From Desulfosporosinus sp. OT (lineage in GTDB: Bacteria; Bacillota; Desulfitobacteriia; Desulfitobacteriales; Desulfitobacteriaceae): a stretch of 64,000 nt of DNA. This document shows, one piece after another, positions 41,956-49,595 of this stretch (positions are counted from its first letter, which is position 1; every line of letters starts with the position of its first letter). The stretch lies in contig NZ_AGAF01000187.1 in the NCBI RefSeq assembly GCF_000224515.1, positions 1-64,000 on the forward strand, given 5' to 3'. A model generated the notes under the pieces. It searched no databases and had not been told where the DNA came from. It was given only the letters and a program-made list of their open reading frames with translations. A program made the position numbers and the translations under genes.

Positions 41956-42107
41956 TCTATGAACCTTTTGGCTTGCCCATGAACGACATCGCTAACCTTT
42001 GTGAATTAGTGGGCGCGGATATACAGGACGTGGCTAAGAGAATGGGGTTTGATGCAGAATAGGTGTGATAAGTTCCTAAATGCCGAGACAATCAAGGTGT
42101 TTAATTT
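41952..42107 (+). pseudogene. Fossil of a ugd plus uronate-epimerase region
   Basis: The frame VYEPFGLP jumps directly to MNDIANLCELVGADIQDVAK and RMGFDAE, then a stop. It corresponds to residues about 200-260 of the intact ugd at 28757 with 20-25 residues deleted. A few bases later GAGACAATCAAGGTGTTTAA matches the epimerase gene at about 30829 (ETIKVFNF). The order ugd then epimerase is kept, so this is a shrunken copy of that two-gene segment. Confidence 0.8.
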
Positions 42108-42278
42108 GTCGAATCTCTTTTGGGGTTGGTTAATGTAATAAAACAAGTCGTGTAAGATTCGAAGAAGTGCTCGAGGGAATCGACGAATTATACCATAAAA
42201 TAGTCTGAACGAGGGGCTCATACTTAACAAAGAGGAAGTAACAAAAAACTTCTTAGAAAAGGTATGGACGTAAAATCA

Positions 42279-42319
42279 AACAAGAGCGAATCCACATCAA
42301 ATGCGGGTTCGCTCTTGTT
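42279..42319 (-). terminator. Terminator in the left direct repeat
   Basis: AACAAGAGCGAA pairs perfectly with TTCGCTCTTGTT; on the minus strand it is followed by TGATTTTA. It is the copy of the terminator at 45563-45603. Confidence 0.8.
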
Positions 42320-42326
42320 CTCATTA

Positions 42327-42611
42327 TTAGCTCTTCTCAGGAACTAATAAGTTATTAGAATTCATTAAATCAAGATAATTAAACGAGTTAGTCGTGTTCA
42401 CTTTTGGAATCTGGATTTCAATTTGATCGTTAATCTTAGAATTGGTTGTGCTAAAGTTTATTTGTAGGTTCAAAGTCCCAACGCCATCAAGCGAGGCAGT
42501 TTGATTTCCACTTAGGGTGTTCATCAGTTGAGCAATTTGAGCTATGTTGAACTTGAAATCAATAGTTCCAATTTCTTGGATAATATAACCGTTAGAAATA
42601 GCATATTGCAA
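42327..42611 (-). pseudogene. C-terminal fragment of the lipoprotein gene (duplicate)
   Basis: The last 94 codons match the C-terminus of the gene at 45611-46783 almost exactly (MQYAISNGYIIQEIGTIDFK to LLVPEKS). The 5' part is missing; similarity ends at about 42621 where unrelated sequence starts. It was made by duplication of the gene end, not by transposition of a whole gene. Confidence 0.9.
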
Positions 42612-42759
42612 ATCGATACCTTAATCACAAATTTACCTCTGGAAATAATCCGGAAAGTTAAAGAAGACTTAAGCCAATGAACCCGTCCGGTCGCCTCTTC
42701 ACACGAGGACTGGTACTTCCTGGAATTTGTCGATGAATTCAGGGGGGTTGTTAAAAGCT

Positions 42760-42793
42760 CTTGCAATGGGCGTTTTCGAACGCCCATTGCAAG
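42760..42793. terminator. Strong hairpin after TA module 2
   Basis: CTTGCAATGGGCGTT and its exact complement flank a TTCG tetraloop (15-bp stem). It sits 10 nt past the toxin stop codon on the minus strand. Confidence 0.85.
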
Positions 42794-42803
42794 AACTCGT
42801 TTA

Positions 42804-43082
42804 TTAATATGGAGGACGCAAACAATGGTCATGGTCTCCGATGTTTCGCATTAAACAAACATCGTTACCTTTATCGTCAGCAATCCATTCAAACGTAAAA
42901 CGTATGGACATATTCAAGCTGCCTTCCCAAAGACTATCCGTTCCTTGAATACGTTTAACCCTGAAAGAAGGATGTTGCCAATCGTCCTGAAACTGATAGA
43001 TCTTGTCCATAAAAAGAGCTTGAACATCTTTAGGTAACTTCTTGAAAGCTCGCTTGAAACGAGAGATACTATCAATCTTCAT
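42804..43082 (-). CDS. RelE/YoeB-like toxin (TA module 2)
   Basis: 92-aa toxin from ATG 43082 (GGGGAAAG upstream, inside the antitoxin gene, 11-nt overlap). It resembles the toxin of module 1: MKIDSISRFKRAFKKLPKDV, HPSFRVKRIQG, SIRFTFEW and NIGDHDHCL. The Lys/Arg-rich helix and IG-x-HD end are the family pattern. It probably cleaves ribosome-bound mRNA. The module lies within the direct-repeat-bracketed island. Confidence 0.82.
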   Translation of the reverse strand: MKIDSISRFKRAFKKLPKDVQALFMDKIYQFQDDWQHPSFRVKRIQGTDSLWEGSLNMSIRFTFEWIADDKGNDVCLMRNIGDHDHCLRPPY

Positions 43083-43383
43083 CTTCTTTCCCCAAATCAG
43101 AAAGGAACTCTTCCATTGAGTCAAAATGTTTAACGTTTCCGGCTTCTATTTCGGCTTGAGCTTCACGTTCCCCCGATTGCCATTCCTCAGTCCAGAACCA
43201 TTGTTGGTCGGCTGGAATAAGCTTTTTGGGTTCCAGGATGATTCTTCCATCTTCAACACACAACTCAAAAATGTCACCATCGACCAATCGAAGCTCCCTT
43301 TTGACCTCGGCCCCAAGCGTTACCACAGAACGTTTTCCTAGTCGCACAAAGCCGAAGGATTTTCTCTTTGCTTGAGCCTGCAT
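43072..43383 (-). CDS. AbrB/SpoVT-type antitoxin (TA module 2)
   Basis: 103-aa antitoxin with an AbrB-like fold at about residues 8-55 (GFVRLGKRSVVTLGAEVKRE, LVDGDIFELCVEDGRIILEP). The tail motif is QQWFWTEEWQ followed by an acidic helix (EREAQAEIEAGN) and a C-terminal FDSMEEFLSDLG. The tail matches the antitoxins of modules 1 and 3. An AGGCGGT site precedes the ATG. Confidence 0.82.
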   Translation of the reverse strand: MQAQAKRKSFGFVRLGKRSVVTLGAEVKRELRLVDGDIFELCVEDGRIILEPKKLIPADQQWFWTEEWQSGEREAQAEIEAGNVKHFDSMEEFLSDLGKEDED

Positions 43384-43567
43384 GTCATTACCGCCTTTCA
43401 GTATTTCAGGTCATCTGTTAAATATAGTATACCATTAATTTGTTCATACATCCATTACGCAAACTGTTGGATACCTCATTCCCAATGGGGAAGGTCACCA
43501 GAAAACCCCATTTGGTAATGTTTCAGTGACGCCTTTTAATAATGAAATCTTACTTTAACGATACTCA

Positions 43568-43598
43568 CCGGAATGCCTCCCGTTGGTCAGCGTTCCGG
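43568..43598 (+). repeat. REP-like palindromic repeat, copy 3
   Basis: CCGGAATG and CGTTCCGG arms surround CCTCCCGTTGGTCAG. It is the same element as at 28579 and 44661. Confidence 0.82.
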
Positions 43599-43677
43599 AC
43601 AGGGAGACTCAAGAGTTATAGAAAACTAAAGGGTTTAGAGTAGGTGAAGTCAATGATAGGTATGGCCTGGTTTCAGG

Positions 43678-43707
43678 TTCAAATTCGGAATCGATTCCGA
43701 ATTTGAA
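43678..43707. repeat. Perfect 30-bp palindrome
   Basis: A 30-bp perfect palindrome with outer arms AAATTCG/CGAATTT and centre GAATCGATTC. A second palindrome with the same outer arms and a different self-complementary centre lies at 54768-54791. Both are 80-110 bp downstream of a REP-like repeat. Confidence 0.85.
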
Positions 43708-43808
43708 TTACCATGGTCAGAGGCGGGCCGGGTTTTTGTCCACAAGAGCGGCCCTTAGGCCGCAATAACAACTGCCATCGGCAGGCATGCATTTCCGTCT
43801 GGCGGGTA

Positions 43809-44049
43809 TTAATACAGAGGCGGATCATATAAATCGGTAGTTGTTAAATCCGTGATTTTGATATCTCGTTTACCGATCAATTCACCGCCGGTGGTGAGAA
43901 ACATATTTTTTGCTATAATTAGTTCCATAGCGGCCTCAGCTTCCGCGGCGGTCAGATCTGCCCGCGGTGCCGGCAGCGTAAGCGTAAATGTGTTGCCCAG
44001 CGTTGTGGCAAAGGTGTTACATTGAGTGTTTGGGACAATACATTCTTAA
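43809..44049 (-). pseudogene. DUF2922 family protein gene remnant
   Basis: The minus-strand frame reads FATTLGNTFTLTLPAPRADL and continues TAAEAEAAMELIIAKNMF to TTDLYDPPLY and a stop, which is the DUF2922 domain. The typical start TLRM lies upstream but 28 nt of extra sequence and a frame change separate it from the rest. The first codons are lost at the boundary with TA module 3. Proteins of this small family have no known function in Firmicutes. Confidence 0.75.
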
Positions 44050-44057
44050 GGTTTGAA

Positions 44058-44315
44058 TTAGAGGCTTTTTAGGACATCATGGTGTCCTACGGCACGCAAT
44101 ACAATCGTATCACTTGTCCGTTCAAAAATTATCCGAATATCCATATTTGCATATGCTTCAATAAAAGAAGTGTCTTCGATCTTGTGAGTTTGCAAGGATG
44201 GATGCCTTGGGTTATCGGCAAGGTAGCGGAGGGCTTTTAATACTTGTCTTTGCTCCCTTTGCGACAGCAGGAGAAAGTCAGCATCAAATGGTTTGGTTCT
44301 TATTATTATTGGCAT
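44058..44315 (-). CDS. RelE/ParE-like toxin (TA module 3)
   Basis: 85-aa toxin starting MPIIIRTKPFDADFLLLSQR, followed by QREQRQVLKALRYLADNPRH, HPSLQTHKIEDTS, DIRIIFER and AVGHHDVLKSL. It has the same order of elements as toxins of modules 1 and 2 but is more divergent in the first helices. GGAGGAGCTTTCCC precedes the ATG. It overlaps its antitoxin by 32 nt. Confidence 0.8.
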   Translation of the reverse strand: MPIIIRTKPFDADFLLLSQREQRQVLKALRYLADNPRHPSLQTHKIEDTSFIEAYANMDIRIIFERTSDTIVLRAVGHHDVLKSL

Positions 44316-44601
44316 GGGAAAGCTCCTCCAGATCTTTAATTGCCTCCTCCATGTTGGTAAATGTTTTATATTCGCCGTTTTCTAGGGCTTCTTGGCTCTG
44401 CTTCATTTTTTCTTGCCATTCTTTAGTCCAAAAGTATTTTTGATTTTTATCTACCCAGTCGACTGGTCTTAAAAAGATCCCACCATCTTTCTCCTCAATT
44501 ATGACATAATCTCCCTCATGTAGATTAAGGTCCTTGGCAATTTGGGCTAGACTGACAATCATTCTTTTTTGTATTTGTTGTACAATGGCCACTCGTTTCA
44601 C
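44284..44601 (-). CDS. AbrB-like antitoxin (TA module 3)
   Basis: 105-aa antitoxin with AbrB-like strands (QKRMIVSLAQIAKDLNLHEG, DYVIIEEKDGGIFLRPV) and the shared tail motif QKYFWTKEWQEKMKQSQEAL. The C-terminal acidic helix (FTNMEEAIKDLEEL) corresponds to that of module 2. Order antitoxin then toxin and the overlap are typical. Confidence 0.8.
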   Translation of the reverse strand: MKRVAIVQQIQKRMIVSLAQIAKDLNLHEGDYVIIEEKDGGIFLRPVDWVDKNQKYFWTKEWQEKMKQSQEALENGEYKTFTNMEEAIKDLEELSHANNNKNQTI

Positions 44602-44660
44602 CAGCTTTCACAGCTCAGTCGTATATACAGCTTAACCTATTTTGTTAAATATATCAACGA

Positions 44661-44695
44661 GGGAGGGCCTCCCGTTGGTCATCGTTCCGGGCAGT
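44661..44695 (+). repeat. REP-like palindromic repeat, copy 4
   Basis: GGGAGGGCCTCCCGTTGGTC followed by ATCGTTCCGGGCAG is a copy of the dispersed element. The left end is GGGAGG, itself complementary to CCTCCC. The extended tail GGAACCTTTCTTTTCTTCAA follows, as near 41570. Confidence 0.8.
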
Positions 44696-44884
44696 GTCAT
44701 GGAACCTTTCTTTTCTTCAAAAGTTCGACATTTTACTTGATGTAAGCTAGAGACTATTGGTGCCATTGTCATAATACCCATTATAGGACACCCCGTAAGG
44801 ATAGCTAGTTTACAATTTATACCTGTTTGGGTATAAATGATTTCAAATTTAGTATATAATATAATGCAAAAGGGAGTGATGCTG

Positions 44885-45187
44885 ATGGCTGTGGAGCAAT
44901 CAAAGGTACAGGTGAACATTCCAGACGATTTTGTGCCAATTGTTAATAGCTTGGGGGTCGGGACTTCGTTGGATGACAGGGTCAGACTGTCCCTTGCGAT
45001 AGGTCTTTTTGCAAGCAAGGCCGCCTCGTTAGCCCAAGCAGCGCAGCTTTCTGGACGGTCACTGTTGGATTTCATGGAGATTTTGAGAAGCCGAGGGTTG
45101 CATTGGGGCGAGTATACAGCAGAGCAGCAATCCCAGGACGATGAGTCTCTTAGGAAGTTGCTGGATGAAATGGGAGCCGTAAAATGA
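44885..45187 (+). CDS. UPF0175-family antitoxin
   Basis: 100-aa small protein of the UPF0175 family, a ribbon-helix-helix/HTH-like antitoxin paired with PIN-domain toxins. The core reads LDDRVRLSLAIGLFASKAAS, then LAQAAQLSGRSLLDFMEILR followed by SRGLHWGEYT. ATG 44885 is chosen because AAAGGGAG lies 9 nt upstream; ATG 44879 also fits. It overlaps the PIN gene by 4 nt. Confidence 0.85.
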   Translation: MAVEQSKVQVNIPDDFVPIVNSLGVGTSLDDRVRLSLAIGLFASKAASLAQAAQLSGRSLLDFMEILRSRGLHWGEYTAEQQSQDDESLRKLLDEMGAVK

Positions 45188-45426
45188 TTAGGGTTGTTTG
45201 CAATTCTAGCCCAATCATAGGTCTTTCTACGATTGGAAAGCTAGATCTATTATGGACTCTATTTGATGATGTTCTTATCCCAGAAGCCGTATTTGAGGAA
45301 ATTGTCCACGGAAATTTGGTCCAGCATACCAGTGCGATTGAATTGGAGAAGGCGGTTCTGAATCAGAAAATCTCTGTTTTTAAGGTGGAAAATCAGTCAA
45401 TGGTAGAGCAAGCTGCCTCATTATAA
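45184..45426 (+). pseudogene. Truncated PIN-domain (DUF3368-like) toxin
   Basis: 80 codons remain of a PIN nuclease normally about 150-160 aa. The N-terminal half is clear: MIRVVCNSSPIIGLSTIGKL with the first acidic-site region changed to CNSSP, then FDDVLIPEAVFEEIVH. The frame ends ENQSMVEQAASL. From 45418 the sequence is a 37-bp piece of the antitoxin gene at 56194-56535, so recombination replaced the C-terminal half with its conserved acidic residues. Toxin activity is unlikely. Confidence 0.8.
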
Positions 45427-45516
45427 AATTCTATTGGGATGGTTATTTGACGTTTCATTTCTTCGACTGGCCATGCTTGAGGAAGCAGAGTGAAAAGGAA
45501 GGTAGAGAAGAAAAGA

Positions 45517-45906
45517 AGGAAGTAACAAAAAACTTCTTAAAAAAGGTATGGACGTAAAATCAAACAAGAGCGAATCCACATTAAATGCGGGTTCGCTCTT
45601 GTTCTCATTATTAGCTCTTCTCAGGAACTAATAAGTTATTAGAATTCATTAAATCAAGATAATTAAACGAGTTAGTCGTGTTCACTTTTGGAATCTGGAT
45701 TTCAATTTGATCGTTAATCCCAGAATTGGTTGTGCTATAGTTTATTTGTAGGTTCAAAGTCCCAACGCCATCAAGCGAGGCAGTTTGATTTCCACTTAGG
45801 GTGTTCATCAGTTGAGCAATTTGAGCTACGTTGAACTTGAAATCAATAGTTCCAATTTCTTGGACAATATAACCGTTAGAAATAGCATATTGCAAATCGA
45901 TACCTT
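45517..45906. repeat. Long direct repeat, right copy
   Basis: The right copy of the 390-bp repeat at 42231-42621. It lies in its native place, covering the 3' end and terminator of the intact lipoprotein gene. Confidence 0.9.
45563..45603 (-). terminator. Terminator of the lipoprotein gene
   Basis: AACAAGAGCGAA pairs with TTCGCTCTTGTT around a 17-nt loop. On the minus strand TTTGATTTT follows. It begins 8 nt past the stop codon. Confidence 0.85.
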
Positions 45907-46783
45907 TATCGCCTAGCAGGGTCGTCTTGTTCAATTGATCCATAATGTTATTAAATTTTACTAAGAACTGGGGTCTATCAGCCTTGAACTTATCAAATTC
46001 CTGACTAAAATCATTTAAGGAGTTTGTGTTATCCGGAATTTGATTTAATTCAATAACTTGGGTTATGAACTCCTTCACAAAATCCATAGCTTCTTCGTCC
46101 TGCACAAAGTTATTAACAGTGTAGCGGATGAAGTCCTTAAATTGAGCGTCATTAAGTTTTAGCTCATAAATTCGTGCCGATCTAGAACCATCCCTTGTTG
46201 TCACATGCTGAATGCCTTTGTCCGTCACATCAATACTTGGATTGAAGCGTTGAGAATAACTGTTCAGGAATTTAATGAAGGTATCATGAAAGTCTTTGTT
46301 GAAATTCATGAGCTTGGTCATGTCGATACTCCCAGTTGCCGGGCCACTCATATCAGTGGGACTTAGTACCATATATTCCTTACTTGCAAACTGTGGGGGT
46401 AGAACTGCGGTTGCCATGGGTGGAAGTTTGATAATCTCCGTGATTTTTGGAGCACTCCCTGTTAAATCGGATTCGACCCAAAGAGGAATATTCATGGTCA
46501 TCCCCTCGGTGGCATAATCGACAACCATTTTTGATTTACTAATGGTTTTCTGGGTATTGGATTTTGTTTTAACATCACATTCCAGTTTAGCGTTATTCAC
46601 AAACATAGCTGTCTGGTTGATCTGTTGTTGCGCATCAGGTTCAAAACCTGTGCCATTCAATTGAAAGGTCATTGTTGTTTTTGAATGTACAGAGTTGAGA
46701 TTTTGCATTTTCATGCCGGCCTTAAATATCTCCTGCTGATTCGGACTACACCCTGTTAAAACTAGGAGTAAAGTTATTGCCAA
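45611..46783 (-). CDS. Probable secreted lipoprotein of unknown family
   Basis: 390-aa product with a hydrophobic start and lipobox (MAITLLLVLTGCSPNQQEIF), so it is predicted to be lipid-anchored at Cys12. The body is mixed alpha/beta with long strand-rich segments (QKTISKSKMVVDYATEGMTM, YELKLNDAQFKDFIRYTVNN), resembling a large lipoprotein carrier-type fold, but no named family is recognised. The start shown is TTG 46783. Just upstream a different frame encodes a basic KIKRTKKS stretch, exactly what is missing from the signal peptide, so a small frameshift near 46795 may have removed the true start. The 3' end is duplicated at 42327-42611. Confidence 0.72.
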   Translation of the reverse strand: MAITLLLVLTGCSPNQQEIFKAGMKMQNLNSVHSKTTMTFQLNGTGFEPDAQQQINQTAMFVNNAKLECDVKTKSNTQKTISKSKMVVDYATEGMTMNIPLWVESDLTGSAPKITEIIKLPPMATAVLPPQFASKEYMVLSPTDMSGPATGSIDMTKLMNFNKDFHDTFIKFLNSYSQRFNPSIDVTDKGIQHVTTRDGSRSARIYELKLNDAQFKDFIRYTVNNFVQDEEAMDFVKEFITQVIELNQIPDNTNSLNDFSQEFDKFKADRPQFLVKFNNIMDQLNKTTLLGDKGIDLQYAISNGYIVQEIGTIDFKFNVAQIAQLMNTLSGNQTASLDGVGTLNLQINYSTTNSGINDQIEIQIPKVNTTNSFNYLDLMNSNNLLVPEKS

Positions 46784-46820
46784 CGCAACCCAGGTTAGTG
46801 ATTTTTTAGTCCTCTTAATT

Positions 46821-47106
46821 TTCCTCGCCTCCCCTTCCTTTATAATGAATTATTATCACAGAATCGCAAGGTTTACAATAATAAATATCTTAATAATTGG
46901 ACAAACAAAGAAATTATAAGAGTAATACCCCTAATAGTTTATTGCATATCCTAATTAATTACAGGATTAGCGAAGGGTTCAGCATCAAGCTTTATGCAAT
47001 CTCGTCCATAGTATTAGTGAACGTCTTAATCTTGACAATCAAGCCATAGTTTCTTTAACAACAGTTTCCTTCGATATATTCTTCATGGACACGATTTCGC
47101 CTTTAA
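46821..47106. other. Intergenic, no feature recognised
   Basis: AT-rich sequence upstream of the lipoprotein gene. No gene, promoter or repeat was recognised with confidence. Confidence 0.4.
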
Positions 47107-47274
47107 CCAGAGGGATGGCACACAGATAATTTAGTTTATTGCTTGGTGCGCGGTGAACAGGCTGAAAAGAGATTCGATGAATTACTAAGCTTCTATTTTG
47201 CAGCGCTTCCTATTTCCATGAAGAATAGGATAAAAGTCAGACAACGCGGTTGTCCTTTTATTTATTTCATGTAA
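47107..47274 (+). pseudogene. Open fragment of unknown gene
   Basis: A plus-strand frame of 55 codons without start codon reads PEGWHTDNLVYCLVRGEQAE, then KRFDELLSFYFAALPISMKN to IYFM and a stop. Composition looks protein-like. It overlaps the 3' end of the opposite-strand gene by 13 nt. Family not recognised; probably a gene remnant. Confidence 0.4.
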
Positions 47275-49595
47275 GGATTTACTGGACGATCGACTGCATA
47301 AGCATGGACTAGCGCATAGGCAGCTTCAGCCCGAGTTACAGTTTGGTTTGGCTGCATAGTATCCCCGTCAAGTTTCAAAATGCCCAGTCCCCAAGTCAGG
47401 GCAATATAGCCCAGCGAATCAGGCTGAATCGTATTAGCATCTTTAAAGGGAACAGCATAGATGCTTTTAACTTTCGCTGACGGTTCCAAGTTAAGATAGC
47501 GGATTATTATTTTGGACAGATCTAGTCGGCTTAACTCAGATCCCAGACTCAAATCCTCATGCAGCCAACCTCGATCTTTAGCAATCTTTAGAACATCCTC
47601 ATCGCTTAAGACACGATCCCGATTATTTCCCTCTGCAGTCAGCATGGCCCGCAGAAGCATACCCACAGTGATTTTCTCATCTGGATGGAAGGCCTCTCCG
47701 TATTCTCCAAAGGCCCCGGTCAAGCCAATGATACCTATTTCCTTTTCGGCATAATTTCCCTGAATATCTGTATAGGTGTGGGAACTATACCACTGGGACT
47801 GTGATTTGCCATACCCATCCATAGGGTCGCCAGATTTGGCATCGAGCATTGAAGGAATGTACATACTATAATCTGTATTCGGTTGATAGACCAGGCGTAT
47901 TTCCTGCTGTTCATTTGGCAGGTAAATTAAGGTGTAATTTAGAGTCAACGGGCGTAATTGTAAGAAGTGTTCTGTGACTTGGTCAAGCGGCAGCACGTCT
48001 GAGGAACTGGGGAATTCCGAGTTAGACCAGTTCAGATCATAATTGTTCACTTCTTTTGCTACAGTATCTATGGTGATACTCATTCCGTTACTTGAAACTG
48101 GAATACCGTTGACGAGCCTACTATAATAAAACATCTGAATATTGGAAGGCATCTTGCCTCCATAGAAGTCATCTGATCTCATTTTGACCAACTTGAAGCG
48201 CTCAGGTTGTACACGCTTGAGAAAATCTTCGGCTAATTTTTGGGCGTCGTTACGGGTAATAGGCTTAGCTTTGCCAGGATTTACTCCAGAGGACTGATTG
48301 AATCCGATGAAATCCCCAGTCTTAGCATTGACGCGAGCGCTAAGGTAATGCTGTTCTCCCGTTTTAAAAGGTTCACTATGCCACTGTAGATTCCAGACTT
48401 GTTCATTGGGGTTTTGCCAGTCCGGATTGAGGCTGGAATTCTGGAGTACAAGGTTTTTAGGAATTCCAATCGTTTTTTTGACGATATTGACTGCTTCAGC
48501 TTGGCTGATTTGTTGAGAAGTGTCCGGTTTCTCCTGGTTGGATGAAGCTTCTCCAGACGGAGAAGAAACCTTAGCTGAGGTCGAATTTGCAGATGATGTG
48601 GAAGCTGTCGAGACAACTGTTGTACTACGACCCACACTAACAAATTGACGAGCGGCCATCTGGGTATCAGGGGTTACGGGCTTTCCGCTTAGGGCATCAA
48701 TGGCACCCCCGAAAGAGTTATTGGACAACTGGTATACGAGCAGTACGCGTTGTGGTTCCGGTGCTTGAGGATTCATGATGGGAGGTAAATAATACTGTAA
48801 TTCAAGCATCGGAGTATCAATAAACACCTGTCGTGCCTGTTCGGCAGAAATTACATTGGACGCTGTTGGAAAATCCAGATCTTGTGTCCAAGTATAGCTG
48901 TAGTTTATAATTTGGCCATCCTCGCCGCTGACACTGACATTCACCCCATTATTAGGAAACGGAATATTGTTGACGATACGGATCCAGCGGAAATTATAGG
49001 TAAAGGGTTGAGAGTTATTTAACGTCAGAACTTGCTGGTCATCTTTGACAAGCTGCATTTCTGATTGATATTTATTCGCTAGTTTTGTGACCAGATTGGT
49101 AGCTATTTTTTCAGCATCACTCGCTGTCAAGACAGGCAGTTTAAAAGAAGGCTGAGGCGATTGATCCCATCGATTGATGTTTAAAATGTCTCCGTTCGTT
49201 GCGTCGACCTCGGCATGGAAGTTACCGTTCGGTTGATCGACTGAACTCCAATTTAGGGAATAGGTAGCGCGATTGTTATAGTCATTATAGCCTGTGGACA
49301 GTTGTGAATAGTTCTCTGGGATCTTAAAGTTTTTCTTGACTACTTGGACAGCCTGTTCAACTGTGATGCTTGATTTTTCACTGCCTAGGGCACTGGCCGG
49401 ATAAACCATTAACTGCAAAAGAAGCATAACGATAACCACAATGTTTAAATAGCGAATTTTTCTTAACAACAATTTTCCATCAATCCTTTCTGGTTTTACT
49501 TTCTTTCGGGCTTTGCTTACCTCCTTGTTCAAAGCTAGAAAGTGAAATATTTCCACTTTCTTCAATTTATCATGTTTTATATTCCTGTTCTTCAA
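47262..49595 (-). CDS. YcdB/YcdC repeat-domain protein with C-terminal S-layer homology domains
   Basis: Exported surface protein of up to 777 aa. A hydrophobic signal (YLNIVVIVMLLLQLMVYPAS, about residues 49-68) is followed by two YcdB/PepSY-like repeat domains at about 75-330 and 365-590 (SITVEQAVQVVKKNFKIP and ISQAEAVNIVKKTIGIPKNL, each with an ATNGD/AKTGD-type turn). A Ser/Thr linker separates them. S-layer homology segments near 640-777 (FKDANTIQPDSLGYIALTWG, VTRAEAAYALVHAYA) suggest anchoring to wall polysaccharide. The true start is uncertain: TTG 49595 opens the frame, TTG 49472 gives a normal signal peptide, and a strong AAGGAGG at 49520-49526 has no start codon at proper distance. 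Ligand unknown. Confidence 0.8.
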   Translation of the reverse strand: MKNRNIKHDKLKKVEIFHFLALNKEVSKARKKVKPERIDGKLLLRKIRYLNIVVIVMLLLQLMVYPASALGSEKSSITVEQAVQVVKKNFKIPENYSQLSTGYNDYNNRATYSLNWSSVDQPNGNFHAEVDATNGDILNINRWDQSPQPSFKLPVLTASDAEKIATNLVTKLANKYQSEMQLVKDDQQVLTLNNSQPFTYNFRWIRIVNNIPFPNNGVNVSVSGEDGQIINYSYTWTQDLDFPTASNVISAEQARQVFIDTPMLELQYYLPPIMNPQAPEPQRVLLVYQLSNNSFGGAIDALSGKPVTPDTQMAARQFVSVGRSTTVVSTASTSSANSTSAKVSSPSGEASSNQEKPDTSQQISQAEAVNIVKKTIGIPKNLVLQNSSLNPDWQNPNEQVWNLQWHSEPFKTGEQHYLSARVNAKTGDFIGFNQSSGVNPGKAKPITRNDAQKLAEDFLKRVQPERFKLVKMRSDDFYGGKMPSNIQMFYYSRLVNGIPVSSNGMSITIDTVAKEVNNYDLNWSNSEFPSSSDVLPLDQVTEHFLQLRPLTLNYTLIYLPNEQQEIRLVYQPNTDYSMYIPSMLDAKSGDPMDGYGKSQSQWYSSHTYTDIQGNYAEKEIGIIGLTGAFGEYGEAFHPDEKITVGMLLRAMLTAEGNNRDRVLSDEDVLKIAKDRGWLHEDLSLGSELSRLDLSKIIIRYLNLEPSAKVKSIYAVPFKDANTIQPDSLGYIALTWGLGILKLDGDTMQPNQTVTRAEAAYALVHAYAVDRPVNPYMK

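Larger units (their letters stand above)
42231..42621. repeat. Long direct repeat, left copy
   Basis: About 390 bp nearly identical to 45517-45906. It includes GGAAGTAACAAAAAACTTCT, a terminator and the 3' end of the lipoprotein gene. The two copies bracket 2.9 kb that carries two RelE/AbrB-type TA modules and a UPF0175/PIN pair. Confidence 0.9.
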
